DNA of 64,000 bases from Rikenellaceae bacterium (GCA_015060045.1 SUZH01000001.1:286496-350495); one strand, 5' to 3'. Positions 25,722 to 34,236 are shown, numbered from the stretch's first letter. Numbers and translations: made by a program. Notes: generated from the sequence alone by a model not told the origin.

Positions 25722-25729
25722 TAATTTTG
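25722..25729 (+). promoter_or_regulatory. -7 element of the DUF3467 gene
   Basis: TAATTTTG matches TAnnTTTG. Transcription would begin near 25735, giving a leader of about 10-18 nt. Confidence 0.5.
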
Positions 25730-25752
25730 CCTTGTCAAAAAACATGCAAGCT

Positions 25753-26058
25753 ATGGCTGAAGTAAAACAGACGGGTCTGGAGATCCAGCTCGATGAGCAG
25801 GTTGCCGAAGGCATCTACTCGAATTTTGCCCTGATCAACCACTCCACTTCGGAGTTTGTGATCGACTTTGCCACCGTCATGCCCGGTATGCAGAAAGCCC
25901 GTGTGAAGAGTCGCATCGTCCTCACGCCCGAGCACGCCAAGCGTCTGCTGCGTACGCTGCAGGAGAATATTGCCCGCTACGAAACCACGATGGGAAAGAT
26001 CGAGATTCCGACCCCGATCTCTACGCCGAGTGCCGGTCCCAAGATGGGCGAAGCGTAA
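25753..26058 (+). CDS. DUF3467 protein
   Basis: The 101-residue protein fits DUF3467, a small cytoplasmic family common in Bacteroidota with no known function. Its body is EGIYSNFALINHSTSEFVIDFATVMPG ... KARVKSRIVLTPEHAKRLLRTLQENIARYE. The tail is Pro- and Ser-rich (IPTPISTPSAGPKMGEA). I favour the ATG at 25753 (MAEVKQ); in-frame starts at 25744 and 25732 are possible, but 25732 lies at or before the predicted transcription start. It stands alone between a divergent LysE gene and a terminator. Confidence 0.88.
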   Translation: MAEVKQTGLEIQLDEQVAEGIYSNFALINHSTSEFVIDFATVMPGMQKARVKSRIVLTPEHAKRLLRTLQENIARYETTMGKIEIPTPISTPSAGPKMGEA

Positions 26059-26090
26059 AGCCGAAAGTTAATTAAGAATTAAAAATCAGA

Positions 26091-26130
26091 GGGGATCTAA
26101 AGACTTGCAAAGTCTTTAGATCCCCTTTTT
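26091..26130. terminator. Strong terminator after the DUF3467 gene
   Basis: A perfect 15-bp inverted repeat (GGGGATCTAAAGACT at 26091-26105, its complement at 26111-26125) surrounds the loop TGCAA and is followed by T5. The facing gene on the minus strand ends at 26155, so it may serve both. Confidence 0.92.
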
Positions 26131-26154
26131 ATGAGTCTATCGCAAGTGACATTT

Positions 26155-27111
26155 CTACTCCCGACTAATCGTCTCCTTAATCTCGGACAACTCCACCAGC
26201 TTATTGACGATGGCATAGATCGTAAGACCTGCGGCGGAGTGGATCTGGAGTTTCGAGGCGATGTTGCGGCGGTGGGTAATCACGGTGTGGGTCGAGATGC
26301 ACAACTCATCGGCAATCTCCTTATTCGTGAGCCCCTTGACAACGCAGACGATGATCTGACGCTCACGGGCACTCAGTGCTTCGGCCTCTGCCTCTGCCTT
26401 CGGGGCGATCTCGACACGGGCGGCCAGGGCCTCGATCGAAGGGATGAAGAGTTCATCCTCGACGCGGTTATGGGCCGTGAGCTCCTGCTCGCAGGTGAAG
26501 ATGTCGAACAGCACATCGTTCAGCTCGTCGGAGCTCTGCGTAGGGTAATACTTCAGGATGATCTGCTTGAGCTCCTTCAGGTGGTCGGCTACCTTGTCGT
26601 GGAGTGAGCGGAAAATATCGATCGAATAGTCACTCTGCGGGCGACCCTCCAGGAGCGAATCGACATAGGGGAAAACCGTCTGCTCCTCGTAGGCCATGTG
26701 GCGCTGCACCTCGGCCACATACTCGTCGTAGTAGCGCATGATGGCAAACGAAACATCGCTCAACGAGCAGTCGATCGCCTCGATCAGCTTGCGACGAATC
26801 GACGGCAGGCGGAAATCGAGGAAGTAACGGTGGGCATTCTTCAGGTATTGGGTCAGTGTGGCGACCGAAACATCGTTCGCCGTGGAGGCCGGATGCTCAT
26901 TACCCAGCAGCAGATTGACTACTGCAAGGAAGGTGGCGGCATCGACCCGGTGGTCGGCGCAGACCTCCCCGATCGTCTTTTCGCCAAAACCCAGCGAGAG
27001 GCCGAAGCGGCTCATGATCTGAAGCACCACATAGTGCTCCGACACCAAGTCGCTCATGCGATCCTCACTCGTATAGTATGTTACCTTGTACATCTCGTTT
27101 TTCGTGAGCAA
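26155..27111 (-). CDS. Hemerythrin-like/ScdA-type domain fused to LuxR helix-turn-helix
   Basis: The 318-residue protein has three parts. Residues about 20-70 resemble the ScdA N-terminal domain of iron-cluster repair proteins (LSLGFGEKTIGEVC), but without that domain's Cys-Cys pair. Residues about 110-235 look like a hemerythrin fold, with His and Glu ligands in RHMAYEEQTVFPYVD, FRSLHDKVADHLKELKQII and TAHNRVEDELFIPSIEAL. Residues about 250-312 are a LuxR DNA-binding domain (LSARERQIIVCVVKGLTNKEIADELCISTHTVITHRRNI). It should therefore be a transcription factor that senses oxygen, NO or iron state. Possible starts are at 27111 and 27093. Its targets are unknown. Confidence 0.85.
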   Translation of the reverse strand: MLTKNEMYKVTYYTSEDRMSDLVSEHYVVLQIMSRFGLSLGFGEKTIGEVCADHRVDAATFLAVVNLLLGNEHPASTANDVSVATLTQYLKNAHRYFLDFRLPSIRRKLIEAIDCSLSDVSFAIMRYYDEYVAEVQRHMAYEEQTVFPYVDSLLEGRPQSDYSIDIFRSLHDKVADHLKELKQIILKYYPTQSSDELNDVLFDIFTCEQELTAHNRVEDELFIPSIEALAARVEIAPKAEAEAEALSARERQIIVCVVKGLTNKEIADELCISTHTVITHRRNIASKLQIHSAAGLTIYAIVNKLVELSEIKETISRE

Positions 27112-27156
27112 ATATAACTCTTTTCGCTCCCCTGTGCAATCCCCAAAAGCAGGTAT

Positions 27157-28989
27157 TTAGCGGCGGGCGATATCTTCGTAGGTCTGTTGCAGGAGCGCTT
27201 TACCCCATGCGATGTGGGTCGTATCGGCGCCCTCGGTCGTACGATCCGAAGGGGCATCCCAACCCGATTCACCCCGTTCGTCGATCACGACAAAACCCTC
27301 GTTGTAGGTGTAGTAGCCAAACTTCGGGAGCGTGGGGTCGAGCAGATCCTTCGAGTAGTCGAAATCGCTGTGGTCGATGCCGAGTTGAGCGAGGAGGGTC
27401 GCTGCAATGTCGATTTGCGAGCCGTAGCAATCGATCGTGCGCGGCTCTTTGACCGCGCCACCCACCCAAATCATCGGGATGCGGTGTACCTCCGTTTCGT
27501 TCCAGGAGCCGCGGCGGAAACCGGCCATGCCGTGGTCGGGAACGAGCACGACGAGCAGGTTCTCCCACGCGGGCGAGGCCTTCAGGCGCTCGATCAGGCG
27601 GCCGATGCAGTCATCGGTGAAGGCCATCGAATTAGCGATCTTGTCCTCAAACTTTTCGAAGGGCACGACGAATGGTTCGTGGCTCGAGAGGGTGAGCCAT
27701 CCGGCGAGGAAGGGGCCCTCCTCGCTGCTCAGCTGCGACACTTTGTCAGCAAAGGCTTCACCCACCACCCGATCGTCGTAACCCCACTTTGAGGTCGGGG
27801 CATCGAACGACATGTTTTGTTGCCAATAGAGCTCCTGCCATCCCGTGGCGTACATATACGAAGATTGGTTTGTGAAGTTGATGTCGCCGCCATAGGTGAA
27901 GTGGGTGCGATACCCCTCGCGCGCCAGGGAGCGGGCAATTGACGGGAGCTCCAAACACTTGGGCGTGAGCTTCATGAGCGAGATTTTCGTCTGGGCAGGG
28001 AAGCCGCTCAAGAGAGCCACTTGACCGCGATCCGTACGGAACGAATTGGCATAAAGATGCGAGAAGAAGATGCCCTCCTCCTTCAAGCGGTTGAGGTTGG
28101 GGGCGATCGGTTTGCCACCCTCCTCAGCCTCCATGACGGTTGAGCCGAAGCCCTCCAAAATGACAAAGAGGAGGTTGGGGCGTGAGGTGGTCAGCAGCGT
28201 ATCGGCCGGCATCGTTCCGGGTCGGTTACCGCGAATCGCATCGAAGGTTTCGGCCAACTCCTCGGCCCCGTAGAAGGGGTATTCGGCAGCATAATCGGCC
28301 TGCTTGCCGATGGTCGAGAGGAACGAGAAGATGGGGTTCGTGGCGGCGTGGTTCAGGTAGAGCTTCGATGAGAAGCAGACCTTCGAGACGTTGGCCACCG
28401 AGGTGCCGAGACCGCCACGAATCGAGAGAAAATCCAACCCGAGCAGCAGGATCATAAGCGGTAACCAGCCGAGTGCCCGTTTCGCCGGTAGGCGAGTCCC
28501 GTCAAAGCGTGCAGCTACCTTCATCCAGACCCAAATGAGCAGGGCGCCATAGGCCGTACCGATCGCAGCCTGCTTTAGGAATAGGGGCAGGTCGATGCTT
28601 GCCATCGCTCCCTTGGGATCGGAGAGGTAGATCAGGATCGTCGAGTCGAGGCGGAAGCCCCAATAGGCATAGAGTCCCAGATCAACAGCAAAGAGGGTAG
28701 CGGCCACAACGGCCATGAGGATGAAGTAGATCTTCATCACCCGTTGTCCGATGCGATCGGCGATCCCCGTCCACATCGTTACCAGGGTAAAGAGCAACGG
28801 CAGCACCGTGATATAACCCGCCATGGTCGAGTCGAGCAACAGACCGTGGCGAATCACCTCCAACCACTCGCCTACGCTGTGTTCGGCCGATTGAGCCGCG
28901 TAGTAGAGCAGAAAGATCGGTTTCTGGATCGCCATCAACAGCAGGGTGGAGATCCAGGTGGCCGCTAAAAATCGCAATTTCTTACCCAT
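27157..28989 (-). CDS. LTA synthase-family sulfatase-type transferase
   Basis: The 610-residue protein has about five N-terminal membrane helices (residues 1-200) and a periplasmic alkaline-phosphatase-fold domain (about 265-560). The core residues include ILEGFGSTVMEAEEGG near residue 277 (metal-binding Glu), the likely nucleophile Thr in NSFRTDRGQVALLSG, and LVVLVPDHGMAGFRRG near 490 (metal Asp/His). In Gram-negatives such enzymes transfer phosphoglycerol or phosphoethanolamine rather than make lipoteichoic acid, so the donor and acceptor are unknown. It is followed by a gap and then upp on the same strand upstream. Confidence 0.9.
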   Translation of the reverse strand: MGKKLRFLAATWISTLLLMAIQKPIFLLYYAAQSAEHSVGEWLEVIRHGLLLDSTMAGYITVLPLLFTLVTMWTGIADRIGQRVMKIYFILMAVVAATLFAVDLGLYAYWGFRLDSTILIYLSDPKGAMASIDLPLFLKQAAIGTAYGALLIWVWMKVAARFDGTRLPAKRALGWLPLMILLLGLDFLSIRGGLGTSVANVSKVCFSSKLYLNHAATNPIFSFLSTIGKQADYAAEYPFYGAEELAETFDAIRGNRPGTMPADTLLTTSRPNLLFVILEGFGSTVMEAEEGGKPIAPNLNRLKEEGIFFSHLYANSFRTDRGQVALLSGFPAQTKISLMKLTPKCLELPSIARSLAREGYRTHFTYGGDINFTNQSSYMYATGWQELYWQQNMSFDAPTSKWGYDDRVVGEAFADKVSQLSSEEGPFLAGWLTLSSHEPFVVPFEKFEDKIANSMAFTDDCIGRLIERLKASPAWENLLVVLVPDHGMAGFRRGSWNETEVHRIPMIWVGGAVKEPRTIDCYGSQIDIAATLLAQLGIDHSDFDYSKDLLDPTLPKFGYYTYNEGFVVIDERGESGWDAPSDRTTEGADTTHIAWGKALLQQTYEDIARR

Positions 28990-29010
28990 GCGAAGTTCGA
29001 ACGATGTGTG

Positions 29011-29664
29011 TTAAATCTTTTCGCCAAAGGCCAAATCACCGGCATCACCCAGGCCCGGCACGATGTAGCACTTCGAGGTCAGCTCCTCATCCACGGCTGC
29101 GGCCCAGAGGGTCGTATGCTGCGGCAGGTGGCTCTTGGCGTAGTCCACACCCTGCTCCGAGGCGATAACAGCGGCTACGTGCAGGGCTGCGGGCGTGCCG
29201 CAACGCTCACACATCGCCTCATAGGCCAGCACCAGCGACTGACCCGTGGCCAGCATCGGGTCCACAAGCAAGAGGGTCTTACCCTCCAGCTCACCGCACG
29301 AAATGTACTCCACCTTGACCGTGAACGAACCGTCCTTGTGGTTCTTGCGATAGGCCGAGACAAAGGCGTTGCGGGCGTGGTCGAAGTAGTTCAAAAATCC
29401 TTGGTGGAACGGCAGACCGGCACGCAGAATCGTGGCGATGACGAGCTGATCGTCAATCTGCTGCACGACAGCCTCACCCAGCGGTGTCTCGACCGTGCGG
29501 GGCGAGTAGACGAGCGTCTTGGAGAGCTCGTAGGCCGTGATTTCGCCGATGCGTTCCAAGTTGCGACGGAAACGCATCGAATCGACCTGAATCTGGCGGT
29601 CGCGAATCTCTGCGAGGAAGGTGTTGAGTACCGAGTTCTGTTCCGAAAGGATGTTGATCTTCAT
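29011..29664 (-). CDS. upp: Uracil phosphoribosyltransferase
   Basis: This 217-residue pyrimidine-salvage enzyme makes UMP from uracil and PRPP. The PRPP loop is seen as VDPMLATGQSLVLAYEA near residue 132, and the uracil-recognition region near the C-terminus as YIVPGLGDAGDLAFG. The N-terminus has FRRNLERIGEITAYELSKTL, in place of the RxxxRxxxxxL(A/S)YEA stretch of E. coli Upp. It lies between the LTA synthase-type gene and hflX, all on the minus strand. Confidence 0.93.
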   Translation of the reverse strand: MKINILSEQNSVLNTFLAEIRDRQIQVDSMRFRRNLERIGEITAYELSKTLVYSPRTVETPLGEAVVQQIDDQLVIATILRAGLPFHQGFLNYFDHARNAFVSAYRKNHKDGSFTVKVEYISCGELEGKTLLLVDPMLATGQSLVLAYEAMCERCGTPAALHVAAVIASEQGVDYAKSHLPQHTTLWAAAVDEELTSKCYIVPGLGDAGDLAFGEKI

Positions 29665-29690
29665 GGTGTTATGGAAGTTTAAGGGTGTTG

Positions 29691-30896
29691 CTAATAGAGA
29701 AAGTTGTTAAACGGATATCGTCCTGCATGAATCTCACGAACCATGCCGTAGAGGTCCGTACGGAACTTCTCGATGTTGATCTTCTCGACAGCCGAGAGGA
29801 AGATGCAGGGTGTGTTGGCCTTGGCAATCCAGCTCTTCTTCATATCCTCCAGCGAGAGGTTCTCGCGTGTGGCGGGGGTCAGGTCGTCGGGATCCTTTTC
29901 TATATAGGTATAGGCATCGATCTTGTTAAAGACCAGATAGACCGGTTTGTCACCGGCGCCAATCTCCTGCAAGGTCTGCTTCACCACGGCGATATGATCC
30001 TCAAACTGCGGATGCGAGATATCAACCACGTGCACCAGCAGGTCGGCCTCACGCACCTCATCGAGGGTCGATTTGAACGACTCGATCAGCTCGGTGGGGA
30101 GTTTGCGGATAAAACCGACCGTATCCGACATCAGGAAGGGCAGGTTGTCGAAGACCACCTTGCGGACGGTCGTATCGAGCGTGGCGAAGAGTTTATTCTC
30201 GGCAAAAACCTCGCTCTTCGAGATCAGGTTCATCAGGGTCGATTTACCCACGTTCGTGTAACCCACCAGTGCTACGCGCACCATCGAACCACGGTTCGAG
30301 CGCTGCACGGCCATCTGCTTGTCGATCTTCTTCAGATCCTCCTTCAGTTTCGAGATGCGGTTGCGGATCTGACGGCGGTCGGTCTCAATCTCACGCTCAC
30401 CCGCACCACCGCGCGTACCCGTACCACCACGCTGACGCTCCAAGTGGGTCCACATACCGCTCAGGCGCGGCAACAGGTATTCGTAGTTGGCCAATTGCAC
30501 CTGCGTCTTGGCATAGGCGGTCTGTGCACGCGAGAGGAAGATATCGAGAATCAGGCGCGTACGGTCCAAGATGCGGCAGGGCATCGCCTGCTCGATGTTA
30601 CGTGTCTGCGACGGGTTCAACTCATCGTCGAAGATCACCACGTCAATCTCCTGCTCCTTGCAGTAGTCGGCAATCTCCTGCAGTTTACCCGGGCCCACGT
30701 AGATGCGTGACGAGGGCTGAGGCAGGCGCTGCGTGAAGCGGCGCACGGTCTCAATCTCGGCGGTCTCGGCCAGAAACTCCAATTCGTCCAAAAACTCCTC
30801 GGCTTGACGAGGCTCTTGATTGTCGCGGATAACGGCGACTAATACGGCTCTTTCCAAATTTGTGCAATTAGCGTGAATATTGCCGACGAACGGCAA
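29691..30896 (-). CDS. hflX: HflX GTPase, ribosome-associated
   Basis: The 401-residue TRAFAC GTPase is HflX, which binds the 50S subunit and can split stalled ribosomes under stress. The N-terminal HflX domain includes SSRIYVGPGKLQEIADYC and VIFDDELNPSQTRNIEQAM, followed by the Gly-rich hinge RGGTGTRGGAGEREIETDRR near residue 157. The G-domain begins with GYTNVGKSTLMNLI near residue 213, then FATLDTTVRKV, SDTVGFIRKLP and FNKID. The start is the first ATG in frame after the terminator at 30913-30946. Confidence 0.96.
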   Translation of the reverse strand: MPFVGNIHANCTNLERAVLVAVIRDNQEPRQAEEFLDELEFLAETAEIETVRRFTQRLPQPSSRIYVGPGKLQEIADYCKEQEIDVVIFDDELNPSQTRNIEQAMPCRILDRTRLILDIFLSRAQTAYAKTQVQLANYEYLLPRLSGMWTHLERQRGGTGTRGGAGEREIETDRRQIRNRISKLKEDLKKIDKQMAVQRSNRGSMVRVALVGYTNVGKSTLMNLISKSEVFAENKLFATLDTTVRKVVFDNLPFLMSDTVGFIRKLPTELIESFKSTLDEVREADLLVHVVDISHPQFEDHIAVVKQTLQEIGAGDKPVYLVFNKIDAYTYIEKDPDDLTPATRENLSLEDMKKSWIAKANTPCIFLSAVEKINIEKFRTDLYGMVREIHAGRYPFNNFLY

Positions 30897-30912
30897 TCCC
30901 TCCTTTTCTCAC

Positions 30913-30946
30913 AAAAAGGGTATCTCCCTCACGGTAGATACCCTTT
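30913..30946 (-). terminator. Terminator after tonB
   Basis: On the minus strand AAAGGGTATCT pairs with AGATACCCTTT around a 10-nt loop and is followed by T5. It ends the tonB transcript and separates it from hflX. Confidence 0.85.
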
Positions 30947-30971
30947 ATCTTATGTGTGGGGTTAACCCCGA

Positions 30972-31655
30972 TTAGTTCTGTACCTTGAAGACTACGGGCA
31001 GGGTGTACTTTACACGTACCACCTGGTTACGCTGCTTACCGGGCGACCACTTCGGCGACTTGGCCAGCACGCGCGAGGCCTCCTCCGAGAGCGAACGGTC
31101 GGGCGTACGCAGCACCTGGATGTTCGTCAGCGAACCGTCCTTCTCGATCACGAACGAGAGAACTACCGTACCCTGGATACCGTTCTCCAAAGCGATCTGC
31201 GGGAAACGAACGTTCGACTGAACCCAGTTACGGAACGTGTTGAGGTCACCACCCTGGAACGAGGGCATGGTCTCTACGATGAGGAACGGCTCGTCGTCAA
31301 CGATCTCCTCCTCTACTACCTCAACCTCCTGGAATACCTCAGCATCCTCATCGAACTCGTCGAAGGTCATCGAGGTCTCGATCTTCGTGTCGTTGGTTAC
31401 CACCTGCAGCAGGTCGGCAATCACCTTCACCTCTACCTTCTTCGGCGGCTCGGGCGGCTTCTGATCCTGACGCGTAATCTCGGTGATCTCCTCCTCTACG
31501 ATGGCGTAGTTCAGATCGACTTGCTCAATACGCTTCTCCTTCGGCGTCCAGGCAAAGGCACCGATTACGATGGCCAAGGCAACAGCCAGACCAATCTCCA
31601 GCAAAAGACCTCGCTTGTTCTGCAGGTCTGCTTTGGGACTCTTTTTAATCTCCAT
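30972..31655 (-). CDS. tonB: Energy transducer TonB
   Basis: The 227-residue protein has a short cytoplasmic start, one membrane helix (residues about 17-35, LLLEIGLAVALAIVIGAFAW), a Pro/Lys/Glu-rich spacer with KPPEPPKKVEVKV, and a C-terminal TonB domain (residues about 130-227) ending YTLPVVFKVQN. It passes proton-motive energy from ExbBD to outer-membrane transporters such as the SusC protein in this window. No exbB/exbD is beside it. I chose the ATG at 31653-31655 (MEIKKSPK); upstream ATGs would add a stretch of about 25 residues with no family similarity. Confidence 0.93.
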   Translation of the reverse strand: MEIKKSPKADLQNKRGLLLEIGLAVALAIVIGAFAWTPKEKRIEQVDLNYAIVEEEITEITRQDQKPPEPPKKVEVKVIADLLQVVTNDTKIETSMTFDEFDEDAEVFQEVEVVEEEIVDDEPFLIVETMPSFQGGDLNTFRNWVQSNVRFPQIALENGIQGTVVLSFVIEKDGSLTNIQVLRTPDRSLSEEASRVLAKSPKWSPGKQRNQVVRVKYTLPVVFKVQN

Positions 31656-31729
31656 TCTATTGTAGTTTTTTAATTGTTTTTCCACACCAAAGCATTCGTA
31701 TGGCAAAACCATACGTACCCAATGCACCA

Positions 31730-31737
31730 CAAATATA
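31730..31737 (-). promoter_or_regulatory. -7 element of tonB
   Basis: The minus strand reads TATATTTG, matching TAnnTTTG, about 75 bp upstream of the chosen ATG. The -33 partner is unclear. It supports the later tonB start, because the longer reading would begin before the transcript. Confidence 0.5.
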
Positions 31738-31791
31738 AAGAGAAAAAATCAAAAATGTATCACAATCGACAAAAAAACTTCAAAAAATAGC

Positions 31792-31799
31792 TATTTTTG
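31792..31799 (+). promoter_or_regulatory. -7 element of rlmN
   Basis: TATTTTTG matches TAnnTTTG, 26 bp upstream of the rlmN ATG at 31826. Confidence 0.5.
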
Positions 31800-31825
31800 T
31801 CGCACGGAAGCTTATTTCAAGAGTC

Positions 31826-32854
31826 ATGACAAGAGCTAAGGAGACGCTTTACGGAAATAATCCTGCCGAGTTGGCCGCTGTGTGTGCCGAGCTCGGCCTG
31901 CCTCGTTTTGCCGCCGGACAGTTGGCAAGATGGCTCTATCAGCGCCATACGGAGGATCCGATGCAGATGAGCGATCTCTCGAAAAAGAACCGCGAATTGC
32001 TGGCCGAACGCTTCGCACCGGCACTCTCGGCTCCGATCCGGGTGTCGGAGTCGAAGGATGGAACGAAAAAATACCTTTTCCGCACCGCGCAGGGCCACTT
32101 CATCGAGTCGGCCTATATCCCGGATGGCGATCGTGCCACGCTTTGTGTATCGTCGCAGGCGGGTTGTCGCATGGGGTGTAAATTCTGCGCCACGGGCCGA
32201 CAAGGGCTGCAGCACAACCTTTCAGCGGCCGAGATTCTGAATCAGATTGTGTCGCTGCCCGAGCGCGACCGGCTGACGAACCTGGTCTTTATGGGCATGG
32301 GCGAGCCGCTCGATAATCTGGACGAAGTGTTACGGGCGCTCGAAATCATCACCTCGGAGTGGGGCTTTGGTTGGTCGCCTACGCGTGTCACGGTCTCGAC
32401 GGCCGGTGTGGTGAGCAACCTGCGCCGTTTCCTGGATCAGACGAAGGTGCACTTGGCGGTCAGTCTCCACAACCCCTTCCGCGAGGAGCGCAAGGAGATC
32501 ATGCCGATCGAACGAGCCTATCCGATTCATGAGCTGACGGAGATCCTGCGCGAGTACGACTTCACGCACCAACGCCGTGTTTCGTTTGAGTATATTGTCA
32601 TGAGCGGATTGAACGACTCGCCGCGCCATATTCGCGAATTGAGCCGCCTGCTGGATGGAATTAAGTGCCGCATCAACCTGATTCGTTTCCACAAGATTCC
32701 CGATTCGCCCTACTTCTCGCCCGATGATGAGGCGATGATTCGTTTCCGCGATACACTCACTGCGCGTGGTATCCAGACCACGATCCGCGCTTCGCGTGGC
32801 GAAGATATTCAAGCGGCCTGCGGTCTGTTGTCGACCGAAAACAAGGCGCAATAA
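31826..32854 (+). CDS. rlmN: 23S rRNA/tRNA adenine-C2 methyltransferase
   Basis: RlmN is a radical-SAM enzyme that methylates C2 of A2503 in 23S rRNA and A37 of tRNAs. The cluster motif CxxxCxxC is seen in GCRMGCKFCATGRQGLQ near residue 114. The SAM-binding block is NLVFMGMGEPLDNLDEV near 153, and the C-terminal catalytic Cys lies in DIQAACGLLS. Leading features include LPRFAAGQLARWLYQ near residue 28. The 342-residue length is normal. A terminator follows at once. Confidence 0.97.
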   Translation: MTRAKETLYGNNPAELAAVCAELGLPRFAAGQLARWLYQRHTEDPMQMSDLSKKNRELLAERFAPALSAPIRVSESKDGTKKYLFRTAQGHFIESAYIPDGDRATLCVSSQAGCRMGCKFCATGRQGLQHNLSAAEILNQIVSLPERDRLTNLVFMGMGEPLDNLDEVLRALEIITSEWGFGWSPTRVTVSTAGVVSNLRRFLDQTKVHLAVSLHNPFREERKEIMPIERAYPIHELTEILREYDFTHQRRVSFEYIVMSGLNDSPRHIRELSRLLDGIKCRINLIRFHKIPDSPYFSPDDEAMIRFRDTLTARGIQTTIRASRGEDIQAACGLLSTENKAQ

Positions 32855-32863
32855 AAATGCTGA

Positions 32864-32893
32864 AAAAGGAGGCTATCGAGCCTCCTTTTTTTG
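32864..32893. terminator. Bidirectional terminator between rlmN and the thioredoxin gene
   Basis: AAAAGGAGGCT (ending at 32875) pairs with AGCCTCCTTTT (from 32880) around the loop ATCG, flanked by A and T runs. The hairpin overlaps the last codons of the minus-strand thioredoxin gene. Confidence 0.85.
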
Positions 32894-33292
32894 TGCGATG
32901 ATCTGTTCCAGGTGATGTAAAAATTCCTTTTTCGGATAGGCTCCCAAAATCGAGCCGAGTAATTCTCCTTCGGTGTTGAAAACCAGGTACAAAGGGATAG
33001 ACCCTTTGCCGTAGAGCTGCATCAATTTTCGTCCCGTGGGACGCTCGATGTTGTATTTGGCGGCTACGAAATGTTGTGCGAAAAATTCGCCCACCTCCCG
33101 GTCCATAAAGACGCGGTTGTTCATCATCTGACACGGACCGCACCAATCGGCATAAAGGTCGATAAAGACCAACTTTCCGCTCTTGACGGCTTGTTCATGA
33201 ATAGCATCGGTTGAACCCTCCGTCCACTTCACCTGCGCCTCGGTCGCGAGCGCTACCATGCTGCATAGGAATAGTAAAAAGATCTTTTTCAT
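32873..33292 (-). CDS. Thioredoxin-fold envelope protein
   Basis: The 139-residue protein carries a signal peptide (MKKIFLLFLCSMVALATEAQ) and one thioredoxin domain with the active site ADWCGPCQMM (near residue 54-63) and cis-Pro in the SIPLYLVF segment. It should act in periplasmic thiol redox, as in thiol:disulfide interchange or cytochrome maturation. I chose the ATG at 33290-33292; the reading continues to 33376, but the signal peptide starts here. Its stop lies inside the rlmN terminator hairpin. Confidence 0.9.
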   Translation of the reverse strand: MKKIFLLFLCSMVALATEAQVKWTEGSTDAIHEQAVKSGKLVFIDLYADWCGPCQMMNNRVFMDREVGEFFAQHFVAAKYNIERPTGRKLMQLYGKGSIPLYLVFNTEGELLGSILGAYPKKEFLHHLEQIIAQKKEAR

Positions 33293-33399
33293 CGCTGTTA
33301 CGTTTGCTACAAATTTAATGCAAAAGTTTGGTTCGGCAAGCGCGAGGAGGAGTTTGTGCATAAATTTCCACCCCAATCCGCCCTCTTTTTTCCCATTTT

Positions 33400-33431
33400 T
33401 TTGGCATTGCGCTCCTCTTGCGCTATCTTTG
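33400..33431 (+). promoter_or_regulatory. Promoter of lspA, abutting the start codon
   Basis: TTTG at 33400-33403 and TATCTTTG at 33424-33431 have a 20-nt spacing, a good Bacteroidota promoter. The -7 element ends 6 nt before the lspA ATG, so the 5' leader should be only a few nt or none. Confidence 0.65.
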
Positions 33432-33437
33432 CAACCT

Positions 33438-34055
33438 ATGAAGATGAATTTGAAAAAACTTTACCTGTTGGTGGTCATCCTGTTAGTGGCCGACCAGGTA
33501 CTCAAGATTTGGGTCAAGACCCACTTTGCGCTGGGCGATGGCATCACGGTCTTCCCCGATTGGTTCCAGCTGCGTTTCATTGAGAATCCCGGTGCAGCCT
33601 TCGGTATGCGTCTCGTGACTGGCGACGGGTACGATTGGGGTAAGCTGATACTCGGTATTTTCCGCATCGTGGCATCGGGCGCTTTGGTGTGGCTTTTGAG
33701 CTACCTGAATCGCCGCGAGGATACCCCCAAGGGTGTGTTGGTCGGTGTGGCGCTGATCTTGGCGGGTGCTGTGGGTAACATCCTCGACTCGGCCTTCTAC
33801 GGCCTTTGCTTCTCGGCCTCGACGCCGCTCACGGTGGCCCATTTCGGTGGTTCGTATGCCGGTTTTATGATGGGTAAAGTGGTCGATATGTTCTACTTCC
33901 CGCTCTTCCAGTGGAATGGTTGCCCCTCGTGGCTCTCGTTCCTCGTGGACCACAACAACTACTTCTTCGGCCCCGTTTTCAACTTAGCTGACAGCTATAT
34001 TTCGGTGGCCGTGGTCTATCTGTTGTTGTTCCACTTTAAGTATTTGAACAAATAA
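33438..34055 (+). CDS. lspA: Lipoprotein signal peptidase (signal peptidase II)
   Basis: LspA cleaves the signal peptide of prolipoproteins in the inner membrane. The 205-residue protein has four hydrophobic segments. The catalytic Asp pair is visible in AGAVGNILDSAFYG (near residue 115) and VFNLADSYISVA (near residue 187). The N-terminal VADQVLKIWV motif is present. The length exceeds E. coli LspA by about 40 residues, owing to a periplasmic insertion seen in Bacteroidota. I chose the ATG at 33438. The in-frame reading upstream would start before the promoter and lacks family similarity. Confidence 0.95.
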   Translation: MKMNLKKLYLLVVILLVADQVLKIWVKTHFALGDGITVFPDWFQLRFIENPGAAFGMRLVTGDGYDWGKLILGIFRIVASGALVWLLSYLNRREDTPKGVLVGVALILAGAVGNILDSAFYGLCFSASTPLTVAHFGGSYAGFMMGKVVDMFYFPLFQWNGCPSWLSFLVDHNNYFFGPVFNLADSYISVAVVYLLLFHFKYLNK

Positions 34056-34101
34056 AAAGCGGGCAGAAAGCTACATTTTTGCGATTTTTTTTGCAAAATG
34101 C

Positions 34102-34131
34102 TTGCAGGTTGGTTTTTTTTCACTACCTTTG
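34102..34131 (+). promoter_or_regulatory. Promoter of tRNA-Leu(CAG)
   Basis: TTG at 34102-34104 and TACCTTTG at 34124-34131 have a spacing of 19 nt. The mature tRNA begins at 34150. Confidence 0.6.
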
Positions 34132-34149
34132 CCCCTGCAATTCCGAAAT

Positions 34150-34231
34150 GCCCAGGTGGCGGAATAGGTAGACGCGCACGTTTCAGGTGCGTGTGCCGCA
34201 AGGCGTGCAGGTTCGATTCCTGTCCTGGGCA
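34150..34231 (+). tRNA. tRNA-Leu (anticodon CAG)
   Basis: The acceptor stem GCCCAGG pairs with CCTGGGC (34224-34230), with discriminator A and no encoded CCA. The anticodon arm is CACGT/GCGTG around the 7-nt loop TTCAGGT, giving anticodon CAG (34184-34186). A long variable arm (about TGCCGCAAGGCG) confirms a class II (Leu) tRNA, and GGTTCGATTCC supplies the T-loop. It reads Leu CTG codons. Confidence 0.97.
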
Positions 34232-34236
34232 CTGGA

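Noticed and set aside
26155..27111. Calling this gene a standard two-component response regulator
   Set aside because: No receiver domain or phospho-acceptor Asp region is present; the N-terminal part is hemerythrin/ScdA-like.
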